Source: Parendozoicomonas verongulae
GTDB taxonomy: Bacteria > Pseudomonadota > Gammaproteobacteria > Pseudomonadales > Endozoicomonadaceae
Direction: 5' to 3'
Assembly: GCF_009711465.1 (NCBI RefSeq)
Contig: NZ_SMME01000834.1
Span: forward strand, 1 to 33,888
Length of the DNA stretch: 33,888 nt
Shown here: piece after piece, positions 1-8,257 of the stretch
Numbering within the stretch: the first letter of the stretch is position 1
Layout: each line of letters starts with the position of its first letter
The notes under the pieces: generated by a model
What the model was told of the DNA's origin: nothing
Seen by the model: the letters and a program-made list of their open reading frames with translations, nothing else
Databases searched by the model: none
Made by a program: the position numbers and the translations under genes

Positions 1-2
1 AC

Positions 3-152
3 TTTCTTCCAGAATCCAACAAGGGGCGTATCGACCCACACCCAATATCGAAACATGATCAGGATGTCATCAAACTGAGGGAAAGGTTTGGGCCGGAAAA
101 ACTGCGCAAGGAGCTTGAGAGCTTGAAAAGGAAGGTCGGTGTTTTAACTTAG
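3..152 (+). CDS. C-terminal end of an unrecognised protein, cut by window edge
   Basis: An open frame enters from the left edge and runs 49 codons to a TAG at 150-152. The visible tail is hydrophilic and rich in Lys, Arg and Glu, ending in a probable charged helix (FGPEKLRKELESLKRK). A strong hairpin terminator follows 23 bases later, which supports this being the real 3' end of a gene. I do not recognise the family. Its position beside an integrase suggests cargo of the same mobile element, but this is inference. Confidence 0.5.
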   Translation, partial: FLPESNKGRIDPHPISKHDQDVIKLRERFGPEKLRKELESLKRKVGVLT

Positions 153-175
153 GAAGCATACTTGGCCGGTAATGA

Positions 176-203
176 GGGGAGCCTTGGCAAAAGGCTCCCC
201 TTT
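176..203 (+). terminator. Rho-independent terminator after the left-edge gene
   Basis: A perfect 10-bp stem (ggggagcctt at 176-185, aaggctcccc at 191-200) has a 5-base loop and is followed by TTT. It lies just after the stop at 152 and between two converging genes, so it may also end integrase transcription from the other side. Confidence 0.75.
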
Positions 204-232
204 CAGTATTGATTACCTGTTAAAGAAGGGCT

Positions 233-1510
233 TTATGCTCTCTTTCTGAAGCTAATGACGTTTGCTGTAGGAACAATAATCGGAGCCAGCTGGTCTGTAA
301 TTTTCTGGAGTGCATCTCGGCGCTCATCAAGGTAGTCATACCTGTCATATATCCCCTCAACACCCTTCAGCTTATGGTTTAGGCAGCGCTCCGCAACATG
401 GCCGGGTACACCCGCATCAGCAAGAAGAGTACGGCATGTACGACGTAAGTCGTGGATCGTGAAATGATTGATACCAGCATCACCTAAAATGTTTGCTGGT
501 GGATCGCCTGGGCGAACCTTTTGGCCAAACAGTTTGGCTAGAGCATGATTCATCGTGTCATCAGAAATATACCCCCTGCGCTTACTGGCACGTCTGGAGG
601 GGAAAACATATTTTGAATCACAGGCGCGAATTTTAAGCTCCTCAAGAAGGCTAACGGCAAAATCAGATAGAGGAACGGTAATTGCTACACCGGTTTTGCT
701 GCGCTCCTGGGGGAGGTGCCATAGAGCTTTATCAAAGTCTATCTCTGCCCACTTGGCTGCAATCAACTCGCCTTTTCTAACTCCAAGAATAAGCAGCAGT
801 GAAAAGGCTAGGTAGTTGTCTCTGGTGAACTGGTCCGAATGATCCCTGAGTATTGGGAAAACGACTTTCAGCTCTTTAATGGATAGCGCTCTATGGCGGC
901 TCTTCTCGATCCCACCGGCGTTATGAACAGTAAAGGCTTCCGCAGGGTTTGATGATATGAGATTGAGTCTGATGCCGTGGCGGAATAGTTGCTTGCAATA
1001 GCCGAGTGCATCATTAGCAATACTGGGCCTGTCGCTTAGGGTGATTTTCTCAATTGCTGCACGTATATCCATTGGGGTTACGCGCTTAAGTGCGAGTTCT
1101 CCAAAGCAAGGGGCAAGCTCTCTTCGGTATATACGACGGGGGATGTCGGGGAATTTAAGTCTTTTCTCTATGTCATTCTCAAGCCAGTCAGCTGCAAGTT
1201 CGTTCACTGTTTTTATTTTCACACTGCTGGGGCGCTTTTTTTCAGCTTGCGGGTCTATACCTTTTTTTACATCCGCCTTTAGCTTGGCCGTCAGAGCTGC
1301 TGCTTCAACCAGAGATAGTTCACCAGGCTTGGTGCCATATTTTCCAAGGCTGATTTCCCGGCGCTTATTGTTGACTGTGTAGCGAAGAATCCAAAAGCCT
1401 GTCTTTTCTTTACTGACTCGGAAATATAAACCGTTTCCAGCGGCAAACCGCCCCGGAACTCCTTTGCGAAGGAGAGATTTCACCTGCTTGTCATTTATTC
1501 GATTGGCCAT
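233..1510 (-). CDS. Tyrosine recombinase / integrase, DUF4102 (P4-like) type
   Basis: This 425-residue site-specific recombinase would catalyse integration and excision of a genomic island or prophage. The N-terminal third (about 1-95) is the DUF4102-type arm-DNA-binding domain found in P4-like integrases, followed by a core-binding SAM-like region (about 100-195) and the catalytic domain. Catalytic residues are visible: R245 in GVRKGEL, H353/R356 in HDLRR, H379 in CLNHK and the nucleophile most likely Y388 in IYDRYDY. The length is normal for the family, so the gene looks intact. The ATG at 1508-1510 is used. It points away from yicC, and the element it belongs to presumably extends beyond the left edge. 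Short inverted and direct repeats (1534-1605) just upstream of its start are candidate arm or operator sites. Confidence 0.93.
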   Translation of the reverse strand: MANRINDKQVKSLLRKGVPGRFAAGNGLYFRVSKEKTGFWILRYTVNNKRREISLGKYGTKPGELSLVEAAALTAKLKADVKKGIDPQAEKKRPSSVKIKTVNELAADWLENDIEKRLKFPDIPRRIYRRELAPCFGELALKRVTPMDIRAAIEKITLSDRPSIANDALGYCKQLFRHGIRLNLISSNPAEAFTVHNAGGIEKSRHRALSIKELKVVFPILRDHSDQFTRDNYLAFSLLLILGVRKGELIAAKWAEIDFDKALWHLPQERSKTGVAITVPLSDFAVSLLEELKIRACDSKYVFPSRRASKRRGYISDDTMNHALAKLFGQKVRPGDPPANILGDAGINHFTIHDLRRTCRTLLADAGVPGHVAERCLNHKLKGVEGIYDRYDYLDERRDALQKITDQLAPIIVPTANVISFRKRA

Positions 1511-1533
1511 TCCATACCCCTGGTTCCTATAAA

Positions 1534-1605
1534 GTGGTGACAGATTTCAGTTTTTCCTCAGGAAATGAATCTTGATTTTTGATCTGTCACCAATTCTGTC
1601 ACCAC
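1534..1605. repeat. Inverted and direct repeats upstream of the integrase
   Basis: Three copies of a short motif occur: gtggtgacaga at 1534-1544, tctgtcacca at 1583-1592 and tctgtcaccac at 1595-1605. The first and third form an 11-bp perfect inverted repeat, and the second and third are direct repeats 12 bases apart. They lie 24-95 bases upstream of the integrase start. They may be integrase arm-type sites, an operator or part of an attachment site; the sequence alone does not decide. Confidence 0.6.
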
Positions 1606-1649
1606 TATTCTGAGGTATATGGAAAGTTATGGAAACACCAAGAAACAAT

Positions 1650-1672
1650 AAAGCCCCTATTTACGGGGCTTT
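1650..1672 (-). terminator. Terminator of yicC
   Basis: Arms aaagcccc (1650-1657) and ggggcttt (1665-1672) enclose a 7-base loop. Read on the minus strand the stem is followed by a T-rich stretch (attgttt), placing it about 40 bases after the yicC stop codon. Confidence 0.7.
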
Positions 1673-1708
1673 TGGGGGAATGGGAATGGATGGAAATGGC
1701 GAGAAATC

Positions 1709-2572
1709 TTATTCTATGTTCTGCACCTGCTCCCGCATCTGCTCAATAAGCACCTTAAGATTCACAGCACTCTGAGTAACTTCAACACCCACAGCTTTTG
1801 AACCCAGAGTATTCGCCTCACGGTTCAGCTCCTGCATCAAAAAGTCCAGACGGCGGCCAATAGCACCTTTGCCGTTCAGAATACGGGTCACTTCGTTCAC
1901 GTGGGTTTCCAGACGATCCAGCTCTTCTTCCACGTCGGCTTTCTGGGCGAGGAATACCAGTTCCTGTTCCAGACGGTTTTGATCCACCTCCACGGCAGCA
2001 TCCGCAAGGCGTTGGGTGATTTTATCCCGCTGAGCCTGAATCAGTTCCGGCATAAACTTGCGAACAACCACAGTTTCCTGATTGATACCCTCAAGGCGTT
2101 GGAGAATAAACTGCTTCAGCTCTGCACCTTCACGGTCGCGGGCTTCACGCACTTTTTCCAGTGCTTCGGTGAAGGCTTTCAGGGCGTGCTTTTGAATCTG
2201 GTTGATATCTGCTTCGGATTGTTCCATCACACCTGGCCAGCGCAGGATATCCAGTGGGTCGGTTTTCCTGGCCTTCTCCACAACATCGCAAATGCTGTTA
2301 AGCGCCTGATCCAGCTGCTGAATGAGTGCGTGATTCAGGGAAATCTGTTCGCTGCCTTCGGCCAACATCACTTTCAGGTTGCACTCCACCTTGCCGCGGC
2401 TCAGGCTCTTGCGCAGCTGCTCCCGCAGGCGAGGCTCAATTTCCCGCATGGTTTCTGGCAGGCGGAAATGAGGCTCCAGATAGCGATGATTGACAGTCCT
2501 GATTTCCCATACAAGGGTGCCCCAATCCTGATTGGATTCGACCCTTGCAAACGCAGTCATACTGGCGGTCAT
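1709..2572 (-). CDS. yicC: YicC family endoribonuclease
   Basis: This 287-residue YicC/YloC family protein is a cytoplasmic endoribonuclease linked to small-RNA turnover in E. coli. The N-terminus SMTAFARVE is the hallmark of the family. The C-terminal DUF1732-type region includes the conserved [21 protein letters not shown] stretch. The length matches the E. coli protein (287 aa). It is divergent from rph with 143 bases between the starts, an arrangement conserved in many gammaproteobacteria. Two ATGs lie near the N-terminus (codons 1 and 5); the first is chosen on length. In Pseudomonas gmk normally follows on the yicC side, so the integrase sits at what looks like a breakpoint of the conserved order. 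Confidence 0.95.
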   Translation of the reverse strand: MTASMTAFARVESNQDWGTLVWEIRTVNHRYLEPHFRLPETMREIEPRLREQLRKSLSRGKVECNLKVMLAEGSEQISLNHALIQQLDQALNSICDVVEKARKTDPLDILRWPGVMEQSEADINQIQKHALKAFTEALEKVREARDREGAELKQFILQRLEGINQETVVVRKFMPELIQAQRDKITQRLADAAVEVDQNRLEQELVFLAQKADVEEELDRLETHVNEVTRILNGKGAIGRRLDFLMQELNREANTLGSKAVGVEVTQSAVNLKVLIEQMREQVQNIE

Positions 2573-2715
2573 TATTTAACCTACAAAAGGTGGAGAAAAA
2601 TGGCATCAGTATATCGGTTTCATGGCTCCACATCTGTAACCTTCGCATCATTCCTTTATGGGAAAGCGGATGTTGGCGTTATAATCCGCATCAGTTTGAA
2701 TTGAGAGGTGGAAAT

Positions 2716-3435
2716 ATGCGCCCGAGTGGTCGTGCTGCAGATGATCTGCGGGAAGTGAAAATTACCCGTCACTACACCAAGCATGCGGAAGGTTCCGTGC
2801 TGGTGGAATTTGGTGATACCAAAGTGATCTGCACAGCAAGTCTGGAGCGAAGCGTGCCTCGCTGGCTGAAAGGAACAGGTCAGGGCTGGGTGACTGCGGA
2901 ATACGGCATGCTGCCCCGCGCAACCGGTGAGCGTAACAACCGTGAAGCCTCCCGTGGTAAGCAGGGCGGTCGTACTCTGGAAATCCAGCGTCTGATCGGT
3001 CGTTCCCTCCGCGCTGCCGTAGACCTGAAAAAACTGGGTGATAACAGCATCACTATCGATTGCGACGTGATTCAGGCCGATGGTGGCACCCGTACTGCGT
3101 CTATCACCGGTGCGATGGTGGCTCTGGTAGATTGCCTGCGTCACATGCAGCGCAACAAGATTATCCGCACTGATCCGCTGGCTCAGATGATTGCTTCTGT
3201 ATCTGTGGGTATCTACAACGGCAATCCGGTTCTGGATCTGGATTACGCGGAAGATTCTAACGCGGAAACAGACATGAACGTGGTGATGACCGAAAAGGGC
3301 GGCTTTATCGAAGTTCAGGGCACTGCCGAAGGTGCGCCGTTCGATAAGGAAGAGATGGACGCCATGCTTGAACTGGCTCGCAAGGGTGTGAACACCTTGG
3401 TGGACCTGCAGCGTAAGGCTTTGGAAGCTCCTTAA
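2716..3435 (+). CDS. rph: Ribonuclease PH
   Basis: This phosphorolytic 3'-5' exoribonuclease trims the 3' ends of tRNA precursors and acts as a hexameric ring in the cytoplasm. The 239-residue product starts [12 protein letters not shown], as in the family. It has the substrate-loop sequence [27 protein letters not shown] region and the active-site segment with [20 protein letters not shown]. The start at 2716 is chosen over the longer open frame because the family begins there and a good Shine-Dalgarno (gagaggtgg) lies 5 bases upstream. Divergent from yicC. Unlike in E. coli, pyrE is not directly downstream; about 8 kb of other genes separate them here. Confidence 0.97.
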   Translation: MRPSGRAADDLREVKITRHYTKHAEGSVLVEFGDTKVICTASLERSVPRWLKGTGQGWVTAEYGMLPRATGERNNREASRGKQGGRTLEIQRLIGRSLRAAVDLKKLGDNSITIDCDVIQADGGTRTASITGAMVALVDCLRHMQRNKIIRTDPLAQMIASVSVGIYNGNPVLDLDYAEDSNAETDMNVVMTEKGGFIEVQGTAEGAPFDKEEMDAMLELARKGVNTLVDLQRKALEAP

Positions 3436-3454
3436 CTCCCTGACTTTCTTGTCT

Positions 3455-3495
3455 AAAAAAATGCGTAAAAGGTTATGCTTTCTGCGCATTTTTTT
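3455..3495 (+). terminator. Terminator of rph
   Basis: Outer stem aaaaaaatgcg (3455-3465) pairs with cgcattttttt (3485-3495), with a possible small inner stem (aaagg/ctttc). It ends in a run of seven T, 20 bases after the rph stop. Confidence 0.75.
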
Positions 3496-3621
3496 ATCCT
3501 CAGGCTAAGAACATCAAGCTTGGCTACACTTTCCCATCCTCCAACGTCAGCCCGTTTCGCAACAAACCTGAGGGATGTTGTGAAATGCAGATTCATCCAT
3601 CTGTTATAAGCTGGAGCGCTT

Positions 3622-4770
3622 GTGGAATATTTTCTATTAACGCCAGGCCCGCTAACAACCTCCCCCGGTGTGCGTGGGGCAATGAATGAAGATCTCAGTA
3701 CCTGGGATTCCGACTACAACGATCGCGTGCAAAGCATTCGCCGGCAGTTGGTAACACTGGCAACTGGTGAACCGGGTTTTACATCTGTGCTTATACAGGG
3801 CTGCGGAACCGGTTGTGTGGAGGCTACCGTGGGCAGTGTGGTTCCTGAAGATGGAAAACTACTGGTTGTGGCCAATGGTGCATATGGCCTTCGTATCGCT
3901 GAAATAGCCGAGTATCTGGGCATCAATCATCGGGTTCTGGATTTTGGTGAAGTGGGGGAGATGAAGCCTCGGCAGATAGACGAAGCCCTGCGCAGCGACC
4001 CTTACATCAGCCACGTAGTGGTGGTGCATTGCGAAACCACAACCGGACGTTTGAATCCGCTTGCTGATATTGCGGCTGTTGTGAAAAACAACAGCTGCTG
4101 CCTGATTGTAGATGCCATGAGCAGTTTCGGAGGTATTCCGATGGATGCGGCGGAATTGGGTATCGACTACCTTATCAGCTCTGCCAACAAGTGCATTCAG
4201 GGGGTGCCGGGCTTCGGCTTTGTGATTGCCCGTCAGCAGGCTTTGGAAGACAGCAAAGGCTGCGCACGGTCATTGACGTTTGATCTCTATACCCAATGGC
4301 AGTGCATGGAAAATCACGGTGGCAAGTGGCGTTTCACCTCACCTGCTCACACGGTTCTGGCGTTTGAACAGGCCTTGAAGGAGTTAGCTGAAGAGGGTGG
4401 TGTTGCTGCCCGTTACCAGCGTTACTGTGAAAACCATCGTGTACTTGTGAGTGGTATGGAGTCTTTAGGCTTTGAGTGTTTGCTGCCGGCGGAAGAGCAG
4501 TCTCCAATCATTACTTCGTTTTATACGCCGGATCACCCCGGGTTTGAATTCAAGCGGTTTTACGATGCCTTAAAGAGCCGTGGGTTTGTCATCTATCCCG
4601 GCAAGGTTTCCAGGGCACCTTGCTTTCGTATTGGCACTATTGGTCATGTGTTTCCGGAAAACTTTCACCAGCTTGTGCGGGAGGTGCAAAGCTGTATGTA
4701 CTGGCTGGAGCCTCATCCCGAAAAACCTATGAAAGCAACAAATACTAATAACAAGGGACTCAGCCCATGA
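3622..4770 (+). CDS. phnW: 2-aminoethylphosphonate:pyruvate aminotransferase
   Basis: This PLP-dependent fold-type I transaminase converts 2-aminoethylphosphonate plus pyruvate to phosphonoacetaldehyde plus alanine, the first step of ciliatine breakdown. The 382-residue product opens with [11 protein letters not shown], typical of PhnW. D164 in VDAMSSFG and the PLP lysine K190 in SSANKCIQG are visible, and the small-domain sequence [19 protein letters not shown] is also characteristic. The start is GTG at 3622, supported by a ggag Shine-Dalgarno at 3613-3616; no in-frame ATG near here would keep the conserved N-terminus. It overlaps phnX by an ATGA (4767-4770), so the two are translationally coupled. 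No phosphonate transporter or LysR-type regulator is adjacent, so substrate uptake must be encoded elsewhere. Confidence 0.95.
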   Translation: MEYFLLTPGPLTTSPGVRGAMNEDLSTWDSDYNDRVQSIRRQLVTLATGEPGFTSVLIQGCGTGCVEATVGSVVPEDGKLLVVANGAYGLRIAEIAEYLGINHRVLDFGEVGEMKPRQIDEALRSDPYISHVVVVHCETTTGRLNPLADIAAVVKNNSCCLIVDAMSSFGGIPMDAAELGIDYLISSANKCIQGVPGFGFVIARQQALEDSKGCARSLTFDLYTQWQCMENHGGKWRFTSPAHTVLAFEQALKELAEEGGVAARYQRYCENHRVLVSGMESLGFECLLPAEEQSPIITSFYTPDHPGFEFKRFYDALKSRGFVIYPGKVSRAPCFRIGTIGHVFPENFHQLVREVQSCMYWLEPHPEKPMKATNTNNKGLSP

Positions 4771-5597
4771 GTTATCGCTACCAAAGACGCTATACCGGCC
4801 CGCTGCAGGCGGTGATTATGGATATGGCCGGCACAGTGCTGGATTTTGGCTCCATGGCTCCCGTAAAAGCTCTGTGTCGTTTGTTTGAAGAGGCGGGTGT
4901 GCCTGTATCTCCAGCGGAAGCCCGCATTCCTATGGGCACTCACAAGCGCGGCCACATCCATCAGATTCTTTTGATGCCCAGAGTCTCAACAGCGTGGGAA
5001 GAGGTTCATGGTAAAGTGCCCGATGAAGACACGCTGGACAGCCTCTATGAGCGGTTTATTCCCCTGCAGGTGGAGGTAATTGGCCAGTGTTCAAAGCTGA
5101 TTCCCGGCGCGGCGGAAATGATTGCTTCCATGGAACAGCGTGGCCTGAAACTGGGCAGTAACACTGGCTACAACCGGGTGATGACCAATGCCGTTCTCGC
5201 CGAAGTAAAAGAACAGGGTTACACGCCAGCCAGTGTTGTATGTGTGGATGATGTTAGTCAGGGGCGACCACTGCCGGAAATGTGCCTGAAAAATATGCTT
5301 GACCTGAAAGTGGGTTGCGTACAGGCCTGTGTAAAGGTGGACGACAGTTGCGTGGGTATTGAGGAGGGTTTGAACGCCGGTATGTGGACAGTCGGCCTTG
5401 CGGTCAGTGGCAACGAAGTGGGGCTGGAGCTGGACGAGTGGCAGGCTTTATCTACAGAGGAGCAAGATGTACTACGGATAAAAGCCAGCGAACGTCTTTA
5501 TCAGGCGGGTGCCCACTATGTTGTGGATTCCATTGCAGATCTGCAAAACTGTCTGGATGATATCGAGCGCCGTTTGGCGAATGGTGAAGCACCTTAA
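4767..5597 (+). CDS. phnX: Phosphonoacetaldehyde hydrolase (phosphonatase)
   Basis: This HAD-superfamily enzyme cleaves the C-P bond of phosphonoacetaldehyde to acetaldehyde and phosphate, completing the PhnW-PhnX route and providing phosphorus. Residues visible in the 276-aa product are the nucleophile D19 in [11 protein letters not shown], the probable Schiff-base lysine K60 in MGTHKRGH and the C-terminal HAD loop [11 protein letters not shown]. The length matches the family. The start ATG overlaps the phnW stop (ATGA). The gene converges on the P-type ATPase gene, separated by 56 bases that hold a bidirectional hairpin. Confidence 0.95.
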   Translation: MSYRYQRRYTGPLQAVIMDMAGTVLDFGSMAPVKALCRLFEEAGVPVSPAEARIPMGTHKRGHIHQILLMPRVSTAWEEVHGKVPDEDTLDSLYERFIPLQVEVIGQCSKLIPGAAEMIASMEQRGLKLGSNTGYNRVMTNAVLAEVKEQGYTPASVVCVDDVSQGRPLPEMCLKNMLDLKVGCVQACVKVDDSCVGIEEGLNAGMWTVGLAVSGNEVGLELDEWQALSTEEQDVLRIKASERLYQAGAHYVVDSIADLQNCLDDIERRLANGEAP

Positions 5598-5603
5598 GAG
5601 GGC

Positions 5604-5639
5604 ATAAGAAACGGGAGTTTTTAGGCTCCCATCTCTTAT
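5604..5639. terminator. Bidirectional terminator between phnX and the P-type ATPase gene
   Basis: An interrupted stem has gggag (5613-5617) with ctccc (5626-5630) inside and ataaga (5604-5609) with tcttat (5634-5639) outside. It lies between two convergent stop codons (5597 and 5654). No long U tract follows, so efficiency is uncertain. Confidence 0.5.
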
Positions 5640-5653
5640 CACAGACAGCTGTT

Positions 5654-7708
5654 TCAGCGTGCTTGCCTTGCGGCTACAGCCCGGGACAACACGGCCAGTG
5701 TCGTACCGTTATGGAGCAGTGCGCTGGTGGCCGGGTTGAGATAACCCAGAGCCGCGCCCAGCATAATGCCACTGTTTACCCATTCCGCCAGACGGATATT
5801 GCTCTTCACCAGCTTCATGGCTTCGTTCGCCAGCTTACGTGATTGTGCAACCCCCAGCAGGTTGTCGTTCATCAGAACAACATCTGCAGCCATTTGCGCG
5901 AGGTCGGTGCCGTTGGCCATGGCGAGACCCACATCAGCCTGACTCAGCGCCGGTGCATCGTTCACCCCATCACCCACAAACATTACGGAATGCCCCTGCT
6001 TTTGCAGCTCTTCCACAACCGTGGCTTTGCTTTCCGGCGTAGCCTGGGCAAAGAACAGGTCCAGTTCCAGCTCTTCGGTGAGCTGACGGGCTTTGGCTAC
6101 CGTGTCACCGGTGAGCAGCACAAGGTTCTTGATGCCGGAATCCCGCAGTGATTGCAGAGTCTCTTTCACCTCTTCCCGCAGGGTATCCCGCAAACCAATG
6201 ACACCGATAGGCTGGTGCTGGTTGGCCATAAACAGCATGTGTTTGCCGTCTTTCTCCAGCTGGGTGATGGTGTCTTCCAGTTGGGAGAAGTCCACACCCT
6301 CATGGCACTCAAGGAAATGGCGGCTGCCAATCAGCAGTTCCATATCCTTGATCGAGCTTTTTAAGCCATGGGCAATCACATAATCCACTTCACCGTGGTC
6401 GATATGGGGCAACTTCTGGTGATGGGCTGCATCTACAACGGCCTGTGCCAGTGGGTGATTGCAGTGCTCTTCCACCGATGCGGCTATCGCCAGAAGCTCC
6501 TGGGCGTTGCGCTGCTCTCGCAGGCAGATCACGTCAGTTACTTCCAGATCGCCGTAAGTCAGCGTACCGGTTTTATCAAACACACAGGTGTCCACAGCCG
6601 CCAGATTCTCAATAGCTCGGCCACCTTTGAGCAGCAGACCCTGTTTGGCAGCACTGTACATGATTGATTTGAAGGCAACAGGTGTCGACAGCTTCAGGGC
6701 ACAGGAGTAATCCACAAGGAAGACAGACGCCAGCCGTTCTATATCCCGGGTCAGGGCAAACACCAGAGAGCCAATGGCCAGCGTGATATTCACCCGTCGT
6801 TCGGCCATCTGGGTGGTGGCAACCTGAGTCTGACTCTTTTCAGAGAGAGACTGGGCAATCACACCGGCAATGCGGGCCGTGGTGGTTTCGGAGCCCACCT
6901 TTTCAACCAGCATTTCCGCGTTGCCATCCTGAACGACAGTGCCCGCATAAGTCGCAGCGCCATCTTCACGGCGTACGGGAACGGGTTCGCCGGTCAGAGA
7001 CGCCTGATTCACCAGCACTTTGCCGCTGATAATAGAGCCGTCCGCAGGAATGGCGTCGCCCGGCGACAGCAGAACATGGTCGCCAACAACCAGCTCATCG
7101 GAACTGGTCTGGAATTCTTGATCATTCCGGCGTACCCAGACCTGTGTAGTACTTGGTTGCATCAGGTCAGCCAGCAGCGTATCACTGTTGCGGCTGGTTT
7201 GCTGCTCCATATACTCACCGGCACTCAGCAGAGCTTGGGTGAGCATGGCCGTACGATAATCTTTGCGGGCCACCGACAGGCCGATGGCCACGGCATCCAG
7301 AACCTCTGTGCCGACCTTGGCTTCACTGAGCTGCTCCGCACCTTCCAGCAGGGTGTTACCCACCAGAGGAACGGTGGTCAGCGCTGCATAGCGGGCAGGT
7401 ACAAAGCTGGCAGCAAGCAGGCCCAGCAGGTTCAGGGCGATATCACCGCGGGTGTACTGGTGCTCGGTTTCGCTCTCGGTGGCCTGGCTCCAGTCGAGCT
7501 GGTGCAGGCGCTCTTCCAGCTGCTCTTTGGATAGAAGAGTCTGGTCGTATTCCACAGCAATGGAGTTTGCAGCTTCATTCACCCGTACGCTTTTTACACC
7601 CTGAATGCCCAGCAGGCCAGCGTGAATCCACTCACTGAAACCGTCCAGGCTAATGCCGCTCAGGCGAAAGCGCACCCGGCCAGGGATGTGGTGCCTGATA
7701 GCGACCAT
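5654..7708 (-). CDS. P1B-type metal-transporting ATPase, FezB-like (ferrosome P1B-6)
   Basis: This 684-residue ATP-driven metal pump would load a metal, probably iron, across a membrane. Standard P-type motifs are present: TGEP (239-242), the phosphorylated DKTGTLT with D378, the P1B-specific HP at 418-419 and GDGVNDAP (579-586). The membrane metal site is not the CPC of Cu/Zn/Cd pumps but SCALK (335-339, single C336), as in the P1B-6 group. The N-terminus has a ferredoxin-like HMA domain without CxxC, carrying an Arg-rich HHIPGRVRFRL (6-16). From memory, the P1B-6 type and N-terminal R-rich motif are described for FezB of ferrosome clusters. It is the last gene of the operon; its ATG overlaps the preceding stop by one base. 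Substrate identity is inference. Confidence 0.85.
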   Translation of the reverse strand: MVAIRHHIPGRVRFRLSGISLDGFSEWIHAGLLGIQGVKSVRVNEAANSIAVEYDQTLLSKEQLEERLHQLDWSQATESETEHQYTRGDIALNLLGLLAASFVPARYAALTTVPLVGNTLLEGAEQLSEAKVGTEVLDAVAIGLSVARKDYRTAMLTQALLSAGEYMEQQTSRNSDTLLADLMQPSTTQVWVRRNDQEFQTSSDELVVGDHVLLSPGDAIPADGSIISGKVLVNQASLTGEPVPVRREDGAATYAGTVVQDGNAEMLVEKVGSETTTARIAGVIAQSLSEKSQTQVATTQMAERRVNITLAIGSLVFALTRDIERLASVFLVDYSCALKLSTPVAFKSIMYSAAKQGLLLKGGRAIENLAAVDTCVFDKTGTLTYGDLEVTDVICLREQRNAQELLAIAASVEEHCNHPLAQAVVDAAHHQKLPHIDHGEVDYVIAHGLKSSIKDMELLIGSRHFLECHEGVDFSQLEDTITQLEKDGKHMLFMANQHQPIGVIGLRDTLREEVKETLQSLRDSGIKNLVLLTGDTVAKARQLTEELELDLFFAQATPESKATVVEELQKQGHSVMFVGDGVNDAPALSQADVGLAMANGTDLAQMAADVVLMNDNLLGVAQSRKLANEAMKLVKSNIRLAEWVNSGIMLGAALGYLNPATSALLHNGTTLAVLSRAVAARQAR

Positions 7709-7962
7709 TACTTGTCCTTGTTCAGGTTGCGGTAGTACTCAAGCTCTGCCTGAGTATCTTCCAGACGCTCTTTCAACTCTTCCATTTCACCGCGCAGGGC
7801 AGACCATGCCTTACCGCCAGTGTTAGAGATGGTGTTCTGAACTTTTTTATTAGACACCAGATAGCCCACAGCAGCACCGGCAATCAGGCCTGTAATCAGG
7901 TGCGTGCGGCTGTTCTGCTCCCGGTAAGGGATTGGGTTGCCATATTGGTCATACTTAGCCAT
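7708..7962 (-). CDS. Small glycine-zipper / coiled-coil protein (YtxH-like), fez-like cluster
   Basis: The 84-residue product has a hydrophilic Tyr-rich start, one hydrophobic glycine-zipper helix (about 21-38, GLIAGAAVGYLVSN) and a charged coiled coil (about 56-82). It resembles YtxH-type proteins only in general architecture. The zipper and following SNKKVQ parallel the GAMIGAAAALIFSNENVR segment of the 221-aa protein in the same operon, so the two probably share a fold or membrane role. ATG 7962 is preferred over the TTG at 7986 because an aagga Shine-Dalgarno lies upstream. The gene overlaps the preceding gene by 8 bases and the ATPase start by 1 base, indicating tight co-expression. A structural role at a ferrosome-like membrane is inference. 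Confidence 0.75.
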   Translation of the reverse strand: MAKYDQYGNPIPYREQNSRTHLITGLIAGAAVGYLVSNKKVQNTISNTGGKAWSALRGEMEELKERLEDTQAELEYYRNLNKDK

Positions 7963-8257
7963 GGCTGTTTTCCTTGAGTTCATCAATCAGGTACAGAGTG
8001 GCTGCACCAGCGGCCAACAGGGATGTAAACGACAGAATAGGTCTGCCTGCCATGTGTTCGGCGACAGCTGTCGCTAAACCGCCTGCCAGCCCGGTGCGTG
8101 CAGCGTCCTTGAGCACCTTGGCAGTCATTTGCTCAATGGCAATCTCGCCCTGCTGGTAATCATTCCACTGGCTGATAGCCGAGGCTGTGCCACCCAGCAG
8201 TGCACTGGCAAGCATGGTGCGGCTGGCGGAGCTGAGGCTGTCCTGTGAGTTACTCAT
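7955..8257 (-). CDS. Small hydrophobic membrane-associated protein, fez-like cluster
   Basis: The 100-residue product has two hydrophobic, Ala/Gly-rich segments: about 14-30 (TMLASALLGGTASAISQ) and about 74-92 (SFTSLLAAGAATLYLID), with a Gly/Ala-rich stretch GLAGGLATAVAEHMAG between them. No enzyme motif is seen and I do not recognise a named family. Start ATG 8257 overlaps the stop of the His-rich gene by 8 bases, and its own end overlaps the next gene by 8 bases. Ferrosome clusters are known to carry small hydrophobic proteins beside the ATPase; assigning this one such a role rests on context. Confidence 0.75.
   Translation of the reverse strand: MSNSQDSLSSASRTMLASALLGGTASAISQWNDYQQGEIAIEQMTAKVLKDAARTGLAGGLATAVAEHMAGRPILSFTSLLAAGAATLYLIDELKENSHG

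Noticed and set aside
3602..3610. TGTTATAAG as an extended -10 for phnW
   Set aside because: Its transcript would start only about 5 bases before the GTG and exclude the Shine-Dalgarno.
5654..7708. Copper, zinc or cadmium efflux ATPase
   Set aside because: The CPC-type membrane motif and CxxC N-terminal domains are absent, and the neighbours are not a copper or zinc resistance set.
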